Positions 23,426 through 34,545 of a stretch of 64,000 nucleotides of DNA are shown here, piece after piece. This stretch comes from Larix kaempferi (taxonomy: Eukaryota > Streptophyta > Pinopsida > Pinales > Pinaceae). Both the position numbers and the translations under genes were made by a program. A model generated the notes under the pieces. It was not told the origin of the DNA. It did not search any database and was given only the letters and a program-made list of their open reading frames with translations. Each line of letters begins with the position of its first letter. Position 1 is the first letter of the stretch. The stretch is from positions 65,377,501 through 65,441,500 of the forward strand of contig BSBM01000361.1 of assembly GCA_027924585.1 (NCBI GenBank). The letters are read 5' to 3'.

Positions 23426-24145
23426 TTCCTCCCCACCCAAGATTGCTTTTCCTCAAGACATTTCAAACTGGGATGCTATAAGATATGTTCTCCTTCCCAA
23501 GTAGCATCCTCACTAATAAGTCCTTCCCACTGCACCAAAAATTATTTAAGGATTTTTCTCCTTAGCTTCTTCTCTCGGACTTCCAAAATCCTCTCAGGGA
23601 TCAGCACCAAATTCCCTTCATCATTAAGGGGTGGCAATTCTTGTGAAGCTTTGACTCACTTCCCTACTGCTTTCTTCAAACATAAAACATGGAAAACATT
23701 ATGAATCCAGCTGCCTAGAGGAAACTCTAGCTTATAAGCCACTTCATCGATCTTTCTCAAAAATTGGTAGGGGCCATATAATATTGGATTCAATTTCTAA
23801 ACCCCTTTATACTTCAATGAGGACTTTCTATAGGGATGCAACCTCAAATATACCAGATCTCCAACTTGGAAAGCTCGCTCAACTCTATGCTTGTTTGTCG
23901 GCACTTTCTGTCGATTATGTGCTACCTGCAAGTTGTCTTTGAGAGTCCTGAGTATGTATTGACTCTCTTGGAGCCAATCCTTTTCTTTCTGTGTCTTACA
24001 ATCACCAAATATCAGGTCAACAAAAGTAAGTGCATCATATCCATAAAGAGCTTTGAAAGGAGACATACCAATCGAGAGATTAAAAGTAGTGTTGTAACAA
24101 AAATCTCCCAAATGGAACCAAGTAGTCCATGATTTTTGTTGGCTG
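23426..24145 (-). pseudogene. Integrase C-terminus and chromodomain of A
   Basis: Minus-strand reading from 24145: integrase C-terminal segment (NTTFNLSIGMSPFKALYG, then VGDLVYLRLHPYR, a GPY/F-like segment after a stop, then NVFHV). It is followed by a chromodomain at about 23601-23435 with PERILEVREKK, FLVQWEGL, SEDATWEGEHIL and CLEEKQSW. The chromodomain marks A as a chromovirus; in that clade it can guide integration to methylated histones. Two stops interrupt the chromodomain. Its end overlaps the purine tract. The sequence is separated from the rest of integrase by element G. Confidence 0.8.
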
Positions 24146-24150
24146 GTGAC

Positions 24151-24850
24151 TGTTACGATATTCACATCATCATTTTATGATTGCATGCATTCCAATCATT
24201 AGGGTGGTGTCCCCCAGCACCTAGTCCTCGGTTTTCTAGCCCCGAGAGCTTCTTTCTGCTCATTTATAGCCCTCCTAGCCAGTGTGGCGCCCTTCTTTCA
24301 TCTACCACTTGAGAAAGGCGCCCTCCCTCACCTACCACTCAATTACACTTTAGTTAGTGAGTGATTTGTGGATCTGCTCCTTGATTTGAGGACATATTGA
24401 CTAGTTGACTGTCTCTGACACTCCAATTGACCTCCAGTTATCCTAGACAACCTGTTATGACTCCAATCAGCTCCCCATGTGCCTCACTTGAGCCTCCTTT
24501 CACTCCTTTACATGTGTTACACCTACATACACTCAGTTAGACTCATTTTGACACATGTTGCTCATTTTGACACCTGTTGACAGTTACCTGTGTATTGATG
24601 GTTCTCCACTGATGATGATGAGGACTCCTAGTGAAGATAAGCTACACCATGCAGGCTATTTGATTGACCTCCTTAGGCAATTCAAATTGATTGGCTTGGC
24701 TCACTCATGGTGACTGTATTGTATTGTAATTCTACCATTCTGGATTATAGAGCACTGATGCATCTCTCTTGCATAGTTTTTACTCCAAATTGTTTTACAT
24801 CTTTGTGATTGCTATTCTTGTTCAATAGATCTGTTGTGACTAATTGTACA
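24151..24850 (+). repeat. 5' LTR of G
   Basis: Starts TGTTACGATATTCAC and ends GACTAATTGTACA. It contains a hairpin-capable GGCGCC...GGCGCC pair near 24283-24318. Confidence 0.9.
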
Positions 24851-24863
24851 TGGTATCAGAGCC
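24851..24863 (+). promoter_or_regulatory. Primer binding site of G
   Basis: TGGTATCAGAGCC directly after the LTR, matching the initiator-Met tRNA 3' end. Confidence 0.9.
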
Positions 24864-25176
24864 ATTGCAGGAACAAGGTCTCTCTCCTATAGGTGTTCCA
24901 CCTGAAGAATTGAGTGAATTTGCTCAAAATTACTGAAGTTCTGGCATGCAAAATCTCATGTGCATGCAAGGCTGAAAAATACACTCCAATCCACTCCAGA
25001 AGCTTGGGTTTTCCACAGAATTCCTGGATATGATACATTGGATCTTCAATCTTGCTTGATCTCCAATCCCAGGTGTGATGCAACTCTAAAAAGGTGGATT
25101 GTTTGACCTAATGGTTATTGTTTGTGTGTGATTTGCAGGTTTCTTACTTCCTCCATTTGCATTCGCTAATGCAGAG

Positions 25177-26211
25177 ATGGAGACTTCTTCTTCACAAAAT
25201 ATTCTTACTCCATTCAACTATGATGAATGGAAACCAAACATGATTACATTCTTGAAGAGACAATGTCTTTTTGATATGTGCATTGGTAATACAAGAGATT
25301 TTGATTCCGATGAAGAGGAGACTGATTGGCTTAATGATTGTGACAGAGCTTTTGGGACAATATGTCTTTCTATGTCTCCTTGTATGCGCTACCTTAGTAC
25401 TACTGCTAAAAATCCAAGAGATATATGGGCCCAAATCAATAGATAATTTGGAAAGCAGGAAGAAAAGGATCATGCTAGCCTTTTGGAGAACAAGCCCAGT
25501 GAGATCTCCTTATGTGCTCTTTCTGATTTTGTCTTAGCCTCGTCCATTGTTCAAGATGAAGAAGAAACTGTAGATTCAACACTCATTCTCTCAAAGTCTT
25601 CTATTTCAAATTCTGAGCAAGATAAACCAGCTCATACTCTAGATTCTGAAGAGGTTCTTGAATCCTCTCTTTCACATGAGTTTGTCAGCATGCAAAATAA
25701 TGATCTACTTGATGTTTTGGAGGTAAAATCTGATTTTGGAGGTGAAGCATTCGTCCTCCTTGATTTCATGCCTCCTATAAAATTTTGTTCTATCATTTGC
25801 ATAGTTTCTTAGAGTTTTACTAAAGATGAAGAGCACTACCATTCGCTTGAGTTCAATTCTCATGCAATTTTTGCTGATTTTGGTTTTGATCTCACCCCTG
25901 TTGGTTCAAAGGAGATCTCAAGAAACCATTTGTCACATCTTGGAGCTGATTTAACTTCCATTGATAAGAAGTTCAAGTTTCAAGATCTATTTGATCCTAT
26001 TGGAGCTATTCCTACCTCACTTGGTTCGAATCACAGGTTCCAGAATCATCCTCATATTTTCAGATTTGTTCTCACCATTTTCAGTATGAAGAGCAAGTTC
26101 ATAAAGTCTCCACATTCGCTTGCATCCACTAATGGAGAATTCAAGCATGTGTTTTTGGAGCATGATCCATTTACTCCCAAGAGTAATATACCTCCAGACA
26201 TATCTACTTGA
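25177..26211 (+). pseudogene. gag-like frame of G
   Basis: The start METSSSQNILTPFNYDEWK and the segment MITFLKRQCLFDMCIG resemble the N-terminus of Copia gag (DUF4219/UBN2 region). NPRDIWAQI follows. One reading frame runs from 25177 to 26211, about 345 codons, broken only by stops at 25444 and 25810 with no frameshift. The C-terminal two thirds are acidic and Ser-rich, with no zinc knuckle that I can see. A protein of this type could form particles packaging its own RNA. The intact frame over 1 kb suggests it was translated until fairly recently, or that the copy is young compared with A. Confidence 0.65.
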
Positions 26212-26392
26212 GTTTGGGGCAGTTAAATCTTTTGGTGTGTTACAATCCATTTTGAGAGGGGGGGTTTTCCATGAGGTTTTCTCCATTTCCTCGGTTCATG
26301 GATTGTTCTTTATTTGTATTATTATTGTATTGGGGTGAACTTTGGTCTCAGTTACCAGGGCCCTATCATTTATTTTTATACCACATAGTATA

Positions 26393-26405
26393 GCTTGTGG
26401 GGGGG
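26393..26405 (+). promoter_or_regulatory. Polypurine tract of G
   Basis: A G-rich run (TTGTGGGGGGG) lies directly before the 3' LTR at 26406. Confidence 0.75.
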
Positions 26406-27101
26406 TGTTAGGATATTCACATCATCATTTTATGATTGCATGCATTCTACATGCATGCATCCCAATCACCAGGGTGGTGTCCCCCAGAACCTAGTCCTCA
26501 CTTTTCTAGCCCTGGGAGCTTCTTTTTGCTCATTTACATCCCTCCTAGCCAGTGTGGCGCCCTTCTTTCATCTACCAGTTGAGAAAGGCACCCTCCCTCA
26601 CCTACCACTCAGTTACACTTCAGTTAGTGAGTGATTTGTGGATTTGCTCCTTGATTTGAGAACAGATTGACTAGTTGACTATCTCTGACACTCCGATTGA
26701 CCTCCAGTTAGCCTAGACAGCTTGTTCTGACTCCAGTCAGCTCGCCATGTGCCTCACTTGAGCCTCCTTTCACTCCTTTGCATGTGTTACACCTACATAC
26801 ACTCATTTAGACTCAGTTTGACACCTGTTGACAGTTACTTTTGTATTGATGACACTCCACTGATGATGATGAGGACTCCTAGTGAAGACAAGCTACACCA
26901 TGCAGGCTATTTGATTGACCTCCTTAGGCAATTCGAATTTCTTGGCTTGGATCACTCATGGTGACTGTATTGTATTGTAATTCTACCATTCTGGATTATA
27001 GAGCACTGATGCATCTCTCTTGCACAGTTTTTACTCCAAATTGTTTTACATCTTTGTGATTGATATTCTTGTTCAATAGATCTGTTGTGACTAATTTTAT
27101 A
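26406..27101 (+). repeat. 3' LTR of G
   Basis: Starts TGTTAGGATATTCAC and ends at 27101 with TATA where the 5' copy has TACA, so the last CA is mutated to TA. Followed by GTGAC. Confidence 0.9.
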
Positions 27102-27106
27102 GTGAC

Positions 27107-28153
27107 ATAGTTTATTAAGTACCCTTCCATCTATTGGTTCACTTTCTATGTTTGTCCATCAGTCTATGGATGGTATCTAGTGCTCATGTCCAAACTTGTC
27201 CCTACTAACTTGAACAAGTCTTGCCAAAAATTGCTCGTAAACTTACTGTCCCTGTCACTGATGATGGACTTGGGTATGCCATGAATATTGAAGACTTGTT
27301 TGATGAAAATTTCAGCCACTTGTCTGGCTGCAATATTAGTGGTGACAACAAATATATGTGCATATTTAGTCAACCTATAAACCACAACAAAAATACTGTC
27401 TTTACCTTGGCTTTTGGGAATCCCACTGATGAAATCCATTAATACACTCTCCCATTTTTGCTCAGGAATGGGGAGTGGTTGTAGGAGCCCTGCTAGATGA
27501 GTATGCTCCACTTTATTTTGCTGACATGCCACACATGATTTCACATACTCCACCAGTTCCTTCTTCATCCCTTTCCATGTGAACATTTCCCTCACTTTCC
27601 TGTAAGTCTTCACAAACCCCGGATGACTTGCTAGAGGCACATCATGGGCAGCTTCAAGAATATTCTTTAGGATGTATTCTAGAACTACAAATATCCTATC
27701 CTTATAATAAATGACATCATTAAGGATCTTATAAGCATCATCATGAATTAATCCATCAAATAAATCACAAGCGAACTGATTCTTGGTGTATTCTACCCCA
27801 AGCTCTATTTTCCAATCATATGTAAATTTGAGCAATGCAAGTGTGGGTTTTCTTATAGAAAGTGCATCACCTACGATGTTCATCTTACCCTTCTTATATT
27901 CAATATCAATGTCAAATGCTTGGACCTTTCTTACCCACTTATGTTGCCTATCATTCATCTCCTTTTGGGTTAAGAAGTGCCTCAAACTGTTGTGGTTAGT
28001 CTTGATAATAAACTTACCTCCCACCAAATACTGCCTAAACTTGACTAGTGCATGCATGATGTCTAGCATCTCTTTGTCATAAACTAAATAAAACCTTTCA
28101 TTTGGCTGCAATTGTATGCTCTCAAAGGCCAAAGGGTGCTTATTTTGCATCAA
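27107..28153 (-). pseudogene. RNase H and integrase core of A
   Basis: A long open minus-strand stretch from 28153 to 27164. RNase H features: [47 protein letters not shown]. The integrase zinc region follows ([10 protein letters not shown] ... CVACQQNK), then the core with [14 protein letters not shown] (first Asp) and IISDRDSKF (second Asp). The reading frame ends at 27164, before the catalytic Glu segment. The C-terminus lies on the other side of element G. Integrase joins the cDNA to host DNA; here it is inactive by interruption. Confidence 0.85.
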
Positions 28154-29060
28154 GACTGCTCCAATTCCATGGTCCTTGAAGCATTACACTCAAGAAAAAA
28201 AGGTTGAGAAAAATATGAAAGTGCAAGAACAAGACAATTGATCATTACCTCCTTCATTCTGTTGAACACTTGTTCAGATTCTTCTGACCAATGGAAAGCT
28301 CCTTTCTTAGTGAGATCTGTCAAAGGAGATATCAACTTGGAAAATCCTTTGAAAAAATTCTGGTTGTAGGTACATATCCCAATGAACCCTCTTAGTTTAG
28401 TGATATTTTAAGGACTAGGACAATCTAGAATGACTTGGATATTTTCAATGTGAACCTTAACTCCATCTTGACCAATCACATGACCAAGATACAAAATTTC
28501 AGTCATTCCAAACTCACACTTAGTTAGATTTGCATAAAATATTGATCTTCCAAGATTGTTAGTACAATATCCAAATCATGCAAATGCTAGTCCCAAGTCC
28601 TACTATCGATTAAAATATCATCAAAGAAAACAAGTACAAACTTACGGAGCTGCTTTCTAAACACTCTCTTCATGCAAGATTGAAAAGTTGCAGGTGCATT
28701 TGTTAGGACAAAAGGCATAACCAGAAACTCAAAGTGCCCATGGTGACACCGGAAAGCTATCTTCTGTATGTCTTCTTCTCTCATGATGATTTCATGGTAT
28801 CTAGATCGAAGATCAATCTTAGAAAAGTACTTTTCCCCATGGAGCTCATCCATAAGCTCATCAATCCTTGGAATAGGATATCTATTCTTGATAGTCTTCT
28901 TGTTAAGAGCTCTGTAATCTATGCACATCCTCATGGTCCCATATTTCTTCTTCAAAAGGACTACCGATCAGGAAAAAGGACTTTAACTTGGTTTAATGAA
29001 CCCCAAGTCAAGTAGTTCCTTGATGGTTCACCCTATCTCATCCTTGAATATTTTTGGGTG
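28154..29060 (-). pseudogene. Reverse transcriptase of A
   Basis: Motifs in order on the minus strand: [65 protein letters not shown], then the catalytic box as VFFDDILI (FxDD in place of the usual YxDD). After about 28590 the frame decays into stops, with traces of the connection domain (KMELRF, GSLGYV). The enzyme would copy genomic RNA to DNA inside particles. Not functional as written. Confidence 0.82.
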
Positions 29061-29186
29061 CTTATAGGGGTGCACCTTGATAGGTGAGTTTCCTATCTCC
29101 AAATCAATCCTATGCTCCACTCCTCTATCCGGAGAACTACCATGAGGAAGGTCCCCAAACACCTTCTTATGATTTTGGAGCAGCTT

Positions 29187-29712
29187 CTAAATGTATTTAG
29201 GATAATGTGATACTTCTAATGAGTTTCCCTTTGTGGTGATTAGGCATTTTGCAGCCCATTCAATATATCCATTCCTTATAATGGATCTCATACTCTGTGC
29301 ACTTACCACTTGTTTGGGATAGGTGTTGATTACCTTCAGCACTATCTCTTTTCTATTTTCTCCCTTGAATGTCATTTCAGGGATTTGGTAGTCTACTGAA
29401 TGATTCCCAATGGATTGCAGCCATTGTACTCCCAAAACCATGTTAGTAATAGCCACATCAACAACATAAAAAATATTTGTAATGGTATCTTCTCCTATAC
29501 AAATCTGCAATTTAGGAATCCATCTACATCAGTTCATGGAATGATTACCTGGAATGATAATAGTGAAGCCTCCAAATTTTTCAGTGTGTAGCTTCCTTCT
29601 TTCAACCAGAGTTGAATCAATGAAGTTGTGTGTTTATCCTCCATCCACTAACACAGTTATTGATTGTCCTTGAACAACTCCTTTGAATCTGAGTGTATGG
29701 CAGCGAGGCACT
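29187..29712 (-). pseudogene. Protease region of A
   Basis: The active-site region reads VLVDGG then a stop in place of Ser, then THNFID; the Asp is kept. The downstream segment holds FYVVDVAITNMVLGVQWLQ and GNHSVDY, typical of gypsy aspartic proteases. At least one stop disrupts the active site. Confidence 0.7.
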
Positions 29713-29822
29713 CCTGAGAGTACTACAATCTTTCTCACCTCTGGAGTGGGTTCTTATTTTGCAGTCTCATAGGCCACTTATGCATCTATTGGGGGCTCTT
29801 CTTCTTCTTCCTCAGCTTCGCT

Positions 29823-30780
29823 CTATGAATAAAATTCAATGTAGTGTGCCTTTCCTTTGGAAAATCTATGTCCTGGAACCCATGGCTCCTGACAAGTGAA
29901 GCAAAACTTCCTTCTTCTCAACGCATATCGGTCCTTAGCATAGTTACGCTTTCTAAAATTTACAGAAGGACTCTTCATGGGTGGCCTTTGGTTCTTGAAC
30001 TGAGTAGTACCAATAGTCCTTGGAGGAAATCTGGTCCTTGGAAGAGAGTCTTGTAAGTCTATGGTTCTACATAGTGCATCTTGCAGGGTATTGGGTCTGT
30101 AGGCTTTCACCAAGCCTTTCAAAGGTTCTAATAACCCTTCAATAAACAAAAAGATCAGCCTAGCTTCTTAAATATCAGAGAACATCACAGCTAATTTTTG
30201 GAACTCAGAGATGTAAGCTTCAGGATTTCCAGTTTGCTTCACATGTGCTAGTTCTCTGAAGGTGATCTCAAGATCTCTTCTCTCAAATATTTCAGCCAAC
30301 CTTCTTGTGAACTCTTCATAGGTGGTTAGTTGGTCATGCCCAAGATTCTTTAGGCCATGAAACCACCAATCATTTGCTTATCCATCTAAGTGTAGAGTAG
30401 CCATCTTGATGGCATCTCTCTCAGCCATAAGATTCAACTGAAAATATGTGTCAAGTTTCTGAATCCAAGAGTTAGCAGTACGTTTTTGTGAACCATCAAA
30501 ATAGGGTAAAGAAATCTTACCAATGGCATTTCTGAGTTTGAAGTTCTGATTTTGCATCCTATAGCCTCCTCTTGGATTGGACTTGTATTGCATGTCACAA
30601 AATTCCTTGAATGGTAAGGCACTTCTGCATTCTTCATTCAATGTAAGGTACTCAACATATTTTTCCTCCCATGAAGCAAGGCCTCCATTTCGAACCTCAG
30701 GTTCTTAGGCTTTGTTCTTCAATGAACTTGGGCATAGTAGGCCTGGAGTAAGATGGAGATTCCATCTTTAATTCATAAGG
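29823..30780 (-). pseudogene. gag of A
   Basis: Capsid motifs on the minus strand: ISLPYFDGSQKRTANSWIQ, LDTYFQLN, ATLHLDG, a stop, NDWWFHGL, TYEEFTRRL, FRELAHVKQTGNPEAYI and LFIEGLLEPLKGLV. A zinc-binding segment CFTCQEPWVPGHRFSKG follows; the third Cys expected after GHR is Phe. Two internal stops are visible. The order gag-protease-RT-RNase H-integrase-chromodomain is complete for a chromovirus. Confidence 0.78.
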
Positions 30781-31150
30781 ACGATTGTGAGGCCCAGTAT
30801 TTGAGAAAATATGGCCACCATTGCTCTTCCCATCGTCATGTGGGGTACCATTGTTGCTCCCTTCTCCTACCTTGCTTCATAGTTGTTGAGATAAGAACTC
30901 TCTGGTCTCCTTTCCAGACTGTACAATATTGAGGGATATATATTTCAAACCTTTCATAATTCCTTGAAAAAAGAGTTTGAACTCTTCCTTTTATTCATTT
31001 TGAGACATATCTGATTCTCCTTGTAATTTCCCTTCAATAGAATTTATTTCCTCTTCCTCTTCTCCTTCTGACAAAGGACCTTTCTTCTTGGAATATGAAT
31101 ATCTTCTTGGACTCATAGAAACAATTCAAGAACAAGTTCAAAGGACCATT
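30781..31150 (-). other. Leader of A between primer site and gag
   Basis: No supported gene; gag-proximal residues may start within it. Confidence 0.5.
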
Positions 31151-31161
31151 CTCTGATACCA
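31151..31161 (-). promoter_or_regulatory. Primer binding site of A
   Basis: Minus strand TGGTATCAGAG, followed by AATGG, one base from the 5' LTR. Initiator-Met tRNA type. Confidence 0.9.
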
Positions 31162-31162
31162 T

Positions 31163-32696
31163 TGTAACATACCAACTAGGATTAGTGATACAAAAAATCT
31201 TTACTTCACATAAATAATTAAAACAACGATTGTGGAAGCTGGATTGACTGAGGATGAGAAAGATCAAAGGATTTGGATGGATAGAGGGAGATGATATTTT
31301 TCTGATACCTCTGCAAAAGGTACTGGGACCATTGATGTTTCAAGATCATAAATATGCACTCTACTCCAATGCTCCTAGGCTCATCAGCATATCCAGACTA
31401 GTATAGGTGCAAACTTGGACTGGACGTTGGGGATAGGCGCTTCTGAATCAGATAGGTTAAATATCATTCAATTACAGTAATTACATACTAAAATAATATT
31501 CCATAAATTTGTATGAATTTATGAGCAAGCCTCACAAAACAAGTAAAATTGCCTTCCAGGATTACTCAACTAGTGTGAATTCAGGGCTCCCAAGAAGTCA
31601 GTAAAGGCTCACGAAATTATTATCTGAGACATGGAATGTGACATATGACATCTTAATCAACTCCAGGAACAAGAATTAATTCATTTGGATAAATACTCAT
31701 TCATTTCTTAATAGAAAACTGGAAACCAGTCAAATTCTAGCTAAATCTAGAACGGGTGGAGAAATATGAGAAGAAATATGAATTTTGTAATTTTAATTGA
31801 TCTGAATGATATCATAGGATTACATTCACTTTTAATACATCAGAAATGATCCAAGAGACTCAAATCATTACAAAAGTTTCTCTCCATTCTTACTAAACAA
31901 TATAGCACTAGAAATCAATGAAGAGCTTTGAGATTCGAACCACAGACTTGTTGGAGATTTTTGAAATTTGACCTAGAATTGGTTCAGCTACATGACCTGA
32001 AATTAAACTCAGTGAAAATGGTTGAATTCCATCATCCTCTCATAGAAAGTTGGGGCACATCTCCCAAAATTAACCAGGGGCACATCTCCCAAGTCTCTAA
32101 GGAAAAAGTGCTCTCATACCAATACTCAAACTGACAAAAGATGTGAATGTGGTGCGCACTGGTTTATTTATGGATACTGGGTGATTTGATGAGAAATTCT
32201 TCATGGCTAATGCGCCCTCCTTGAGTGGATAAGGAATGTTATATTTCCTTCCTTTCCTTTCCTTGCTTTGCTTTCCTCCTTTTTCCTTTTCTGGTTTCCT
32301 TTCTACTTTCTGCTTTGGATTTTTCTTATTTTTCTGAACTTTCCTTCTTTTCTGACTTTCCTGCTTTATGCCTTTGTGTTGCTTTTCCTGATTTTCTAGA
32401 TTTATGTGTTTTTCTCTTTGACTTCTTCTCCAAGTCTCACCTCAACCAACCTTATCCACTAGTCCTCCCTAGTGGAGCATTATCCTCATTTATTCCACAT
32501 AAAAAATATTAAATGCATAAAATTAAATAATCCATGTGCATAATTAAACATAGGATAACATTTATTTCATAGTCTAATTAATTAATTTCCTGGAAATTCC
32601 AAAATTAACCCCATGCTCATGAAATTGTCTCCTCAACCCAAGGGATTGATTGGGTTAGGAACTTGTTCCACTTCTCATTATTGAGGGGACATGACA
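31163..32696 (-). repeat. 5' LTR of A (right), intact
   Basis: 1534 bp, starting TGTAACATACC and ending GGGGACATGACA. It gives the uninterrupted reference for the left LTR that B2 broke. Confidence 0.9.
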
Positions 32697-33370
32697 TTTT
32701 CCCAAGGACAATTACCCTACCCATTTTATCGACCAGATCATTGACAACAGTGCTAAGAGTGTCATATTTTCTTTTATGGATGGTTTTTATGGTTATAATC
32801 AGATTTAGATCCACCCAGCCGACCAACATAAAATTTCTTTCATCTGCCCATGGGATACATTCTCATATCGCAAAATCCCCTTTGGTCTTAAAAATGTTGG
32901 TGCCACATTCCAGCGGACCATGTCGTATTCCTTCCATGATGTAAAGGATTTTTTGGAACCTTATCTCGATGATTTGCCTACTCATTGACATCATCGTGAA
33001 TTCCACATCAATCATCTGATGATTGTATTCCTCAGATGTTAACGGTACAATATCAATTGAAATACTCATAAGTGTAAATTCTGTGTAGAGTCCGGATGCT
33101 TCCTTGGCTTCATCATTTCCAAATATGGGATCTGCATTGATCCCCTCAAGGTGGAGGCCATCGCTTCCCTACCACCACCCACAGATATTACAGAACTTCA
33201 AAGTTTGCAAGGGAAGGAAAACTACCTGTGTCGTTTCGTGTGTAATTTTGCAGAGAAAACACAGGGATACATGCAGTTGTTAAAGAAGGACGTTCTGTTT
33301 ACTTGGGATGACTACGCCCAACAGGCCTTTGACAATCTCAAAGATGTTATTACTCATGCACCCGTGTTAC
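32697..33370 (+). pseudogene. Reverse transcriptase of C, C-terminal part
   Basis: Continues the RT left at 17482: PKDNYPTHFIDQIIDNSAKS, FSFMDGFYGYNQI, FSYRKIPFGLKNVGATFQR, then the catalytic YLDD in FLEPYLDDLPTH. A stop and shifts follow, then the connection region FCVESGCFLGFIISKYGI, DPLKVEAIASLPPP, ELQSLQGKENYL and YMQLLKKDVLFTWDD. It ends in THAPVL where the LTR of D begins. The YLDD is intact but the frame is not. Confidence 0.85.
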
Positions 33371-34105
33371 TGTTAACACGAAAAAAGTGCTCACTGGCTC
33401 ATTTCCCTATGCACATGACCCTTTTATCCATTTTTCCTACCATTTTTGCCTCTAAAACCTTCAAAAGGTCACCAAAAATACCATAATACACCTTTTTCCC
33501 CTCAAAATATGTATTTTTCCTCAAAAAACACAAAAAACCCTAAAAAAAGGGTCCGGAATTCCCAAAAATCAATTAAAAGGGCATAATATTCAAAAAATAT
33601 TCAAAAAAGGAAAAAGAGGGGAAAAGAGACCTAAACCATTTTAGCAATATCATTGGTTTCCTCAAACCATGGTTGTATTTCCCATCACCAAAAACTATAA
33701 AAAGGTGATAGGGGCTCCTCACTATTCACTCCATATTCATCATATCCTCATGCTGCCAGAATACCTCTTGAGCTTTTGCCCAACCATTGCAGCGTCTTGA
33801 AGAAGAGAGACCATTGGAAGATTGTAGCATCTCAACATTGCAGTTGCCCCAACTCAACAATCCTCACCATTGAGGTATATTTTTTCAAGCCATTGCTTGC
33901 CCATCAATAGAAAATTTTCAAATTCTTTATTTCTTGTTTCTCTTATGGATCTCAAAGTTTATTGTTCTTAAATCTAGTTTTTATTTCCTTGCACATGTTA
34001 GATCAGATTTAATGTTATTTATACTTGTTTTTACTTTTACATTGAGACTACTGCTACAAGTTAGCAGGTGCACCTTTAGCACTAGCTTGGGAGAAATCCC
34101 AAGCA
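33371..34105 (+). repeat. 5' LTR of D (right edge tentative)
   Basis: Starts TGTTAACACG. A TATA box (TATAAAAA, 33696-33703) lies inside. The right edge is placed at CCCAAGCA, eight bases before the primer-like site; no second LTR is in the window to confirm it. Confidence 0.6.
33696..33703 (+). promoter_or_regulatory. TATA box in the LTR of D
   Basis: TATAAAAA followed by GGTGATAGGGGCTCC, a plausible RNA polymerase II core promoter of the element. Confidence 0.5.
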
Positions 34106-34113
34106 ATAGTTTT

Positions 34114-34128
34114 TGGCGACTCCACTAG
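34114..34128 (+). promoter_or_regulatory. Primer-like site of D (possible tRNA-Arg type)
   Basis: TGGCGACTCCACTAG begins with the obligatory TGG. From memory, Ogre/Tat elements use an Arg tRNA with a similar TGGCGACTCC primer; not checked against tRNA sequences. Confidence 0.5.
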
Positions 34129-34304
34129 TTTTCAAACTTTGAATCTTTGATTTAGATCTATATTTTAGTTGTTTTTTCCCTTTAATGTTGTAGATATGCC
34201 ATATTAGTCAGCCCCTTGCTTGCTGCCCTAGCCAATGGCCTTTTCTGTAGCCTAAACAACCTAAAATTTCAATTTTTGGGTTCATTTTTTGGTGACATTT
34301 TCCG

Positions 34305-34545
34305 TTCGTCGCGTTGCGGCTTTCGGCACCAATAGCCACGATTCACATTGCGGCTTTCACCATGTTTTCCGCACTCCACATCGCGGCTTTTAGCCTCGTT
34401 TCCGTGAGTCACATTATGACTTTTAGCCTGATACCCGCGATCCGCCGCGTGGGTTTTTCCTACATTGCTACGATTCACATCGCGGATTTTAGCCCAAAAG
34501 CCGCGATCCGCATTGCGGGTTTTGTCATAGACAGCCGCGATATTG
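34305..34545. repeat. 33-bp minisatellite in the leader of D
   Basis: Seven or eight diverged units of 33 bp with a core such as CACATCGCGGCTTTTAGCC. Each is a multiple of three, so both strands show 11-residue periodic reading frames (for example HIAAFSLV on plus). CpG-rich within an AT-rich surrounding. Confidence 0.75.

Larger units (their letters stand above)
24151..27101 (+). mobile_element. Element G, gag-only Copia-like LTR element in the integrase of A
   Basis: Plus-strand insertion with LTRs 24151-24850 and 26406-27101, a perfect primer site, a G-rich purine tract and a 5-bp target duplication GTGAC (24146-24150 and 27102-27106). The 1.55-kb interior holds a single gag-like frame and nothing of protease, integrase or RT. 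This fits the class of non-autonomous LTR elements with only a gag (TR-GAG). It must have used enzymes from another element. Confidence 0.9.
17483..32696 (-). mobile_element. Element A, chromovirus-type Ty3/gypsy, hosting B2 and G
   Basis: A minus-strand element with 5' LTR at right (31163-32696), primer site 31151-31161, gag, protease, RT, RNase H, integrase and chromodomain, a purine tract (about 23426-23440) and the 3' LTR at left. The 3' LTR is split by B2. The integrase is split by G. All domains contain stops or shifts. The element sits inside the RT of C. I see no clean target duplication (left flank ATTGTA, right flank TTTTCC), possibly because of later mutation. Confidence 0.85.
13202..33370 (+). 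mobile_element. Element C, Ogre/Tat-like Ty3/gypsy, split by A and truncated by D
   Basis: A plus-strand gypsy element visible as gag (13202-15630), protease (15861-16500), RT start (17140-17482) and RT end (32697-33370). Between the two RT parts lies element A (17483-32696), which interrupts C after the codons for VCVDYKDLNKDC; C resumes with PKDNYP. At 33371 the LTR of element D begins and C does not resume within the window. Gag and protease sequences resemble those of D, so the two are related families. Stops and frame changes occur throughout. The left boundary given is the first gag codon that I can read, not the LTR edge. Confidence 0.75.

Noticed and set aside
17483-32696. Clean target duplication for element A
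   Set aside because: The flanks ATTGTA and TTTTCC do not match; one can imagine a mutated ATTGT pair but it is not supported.
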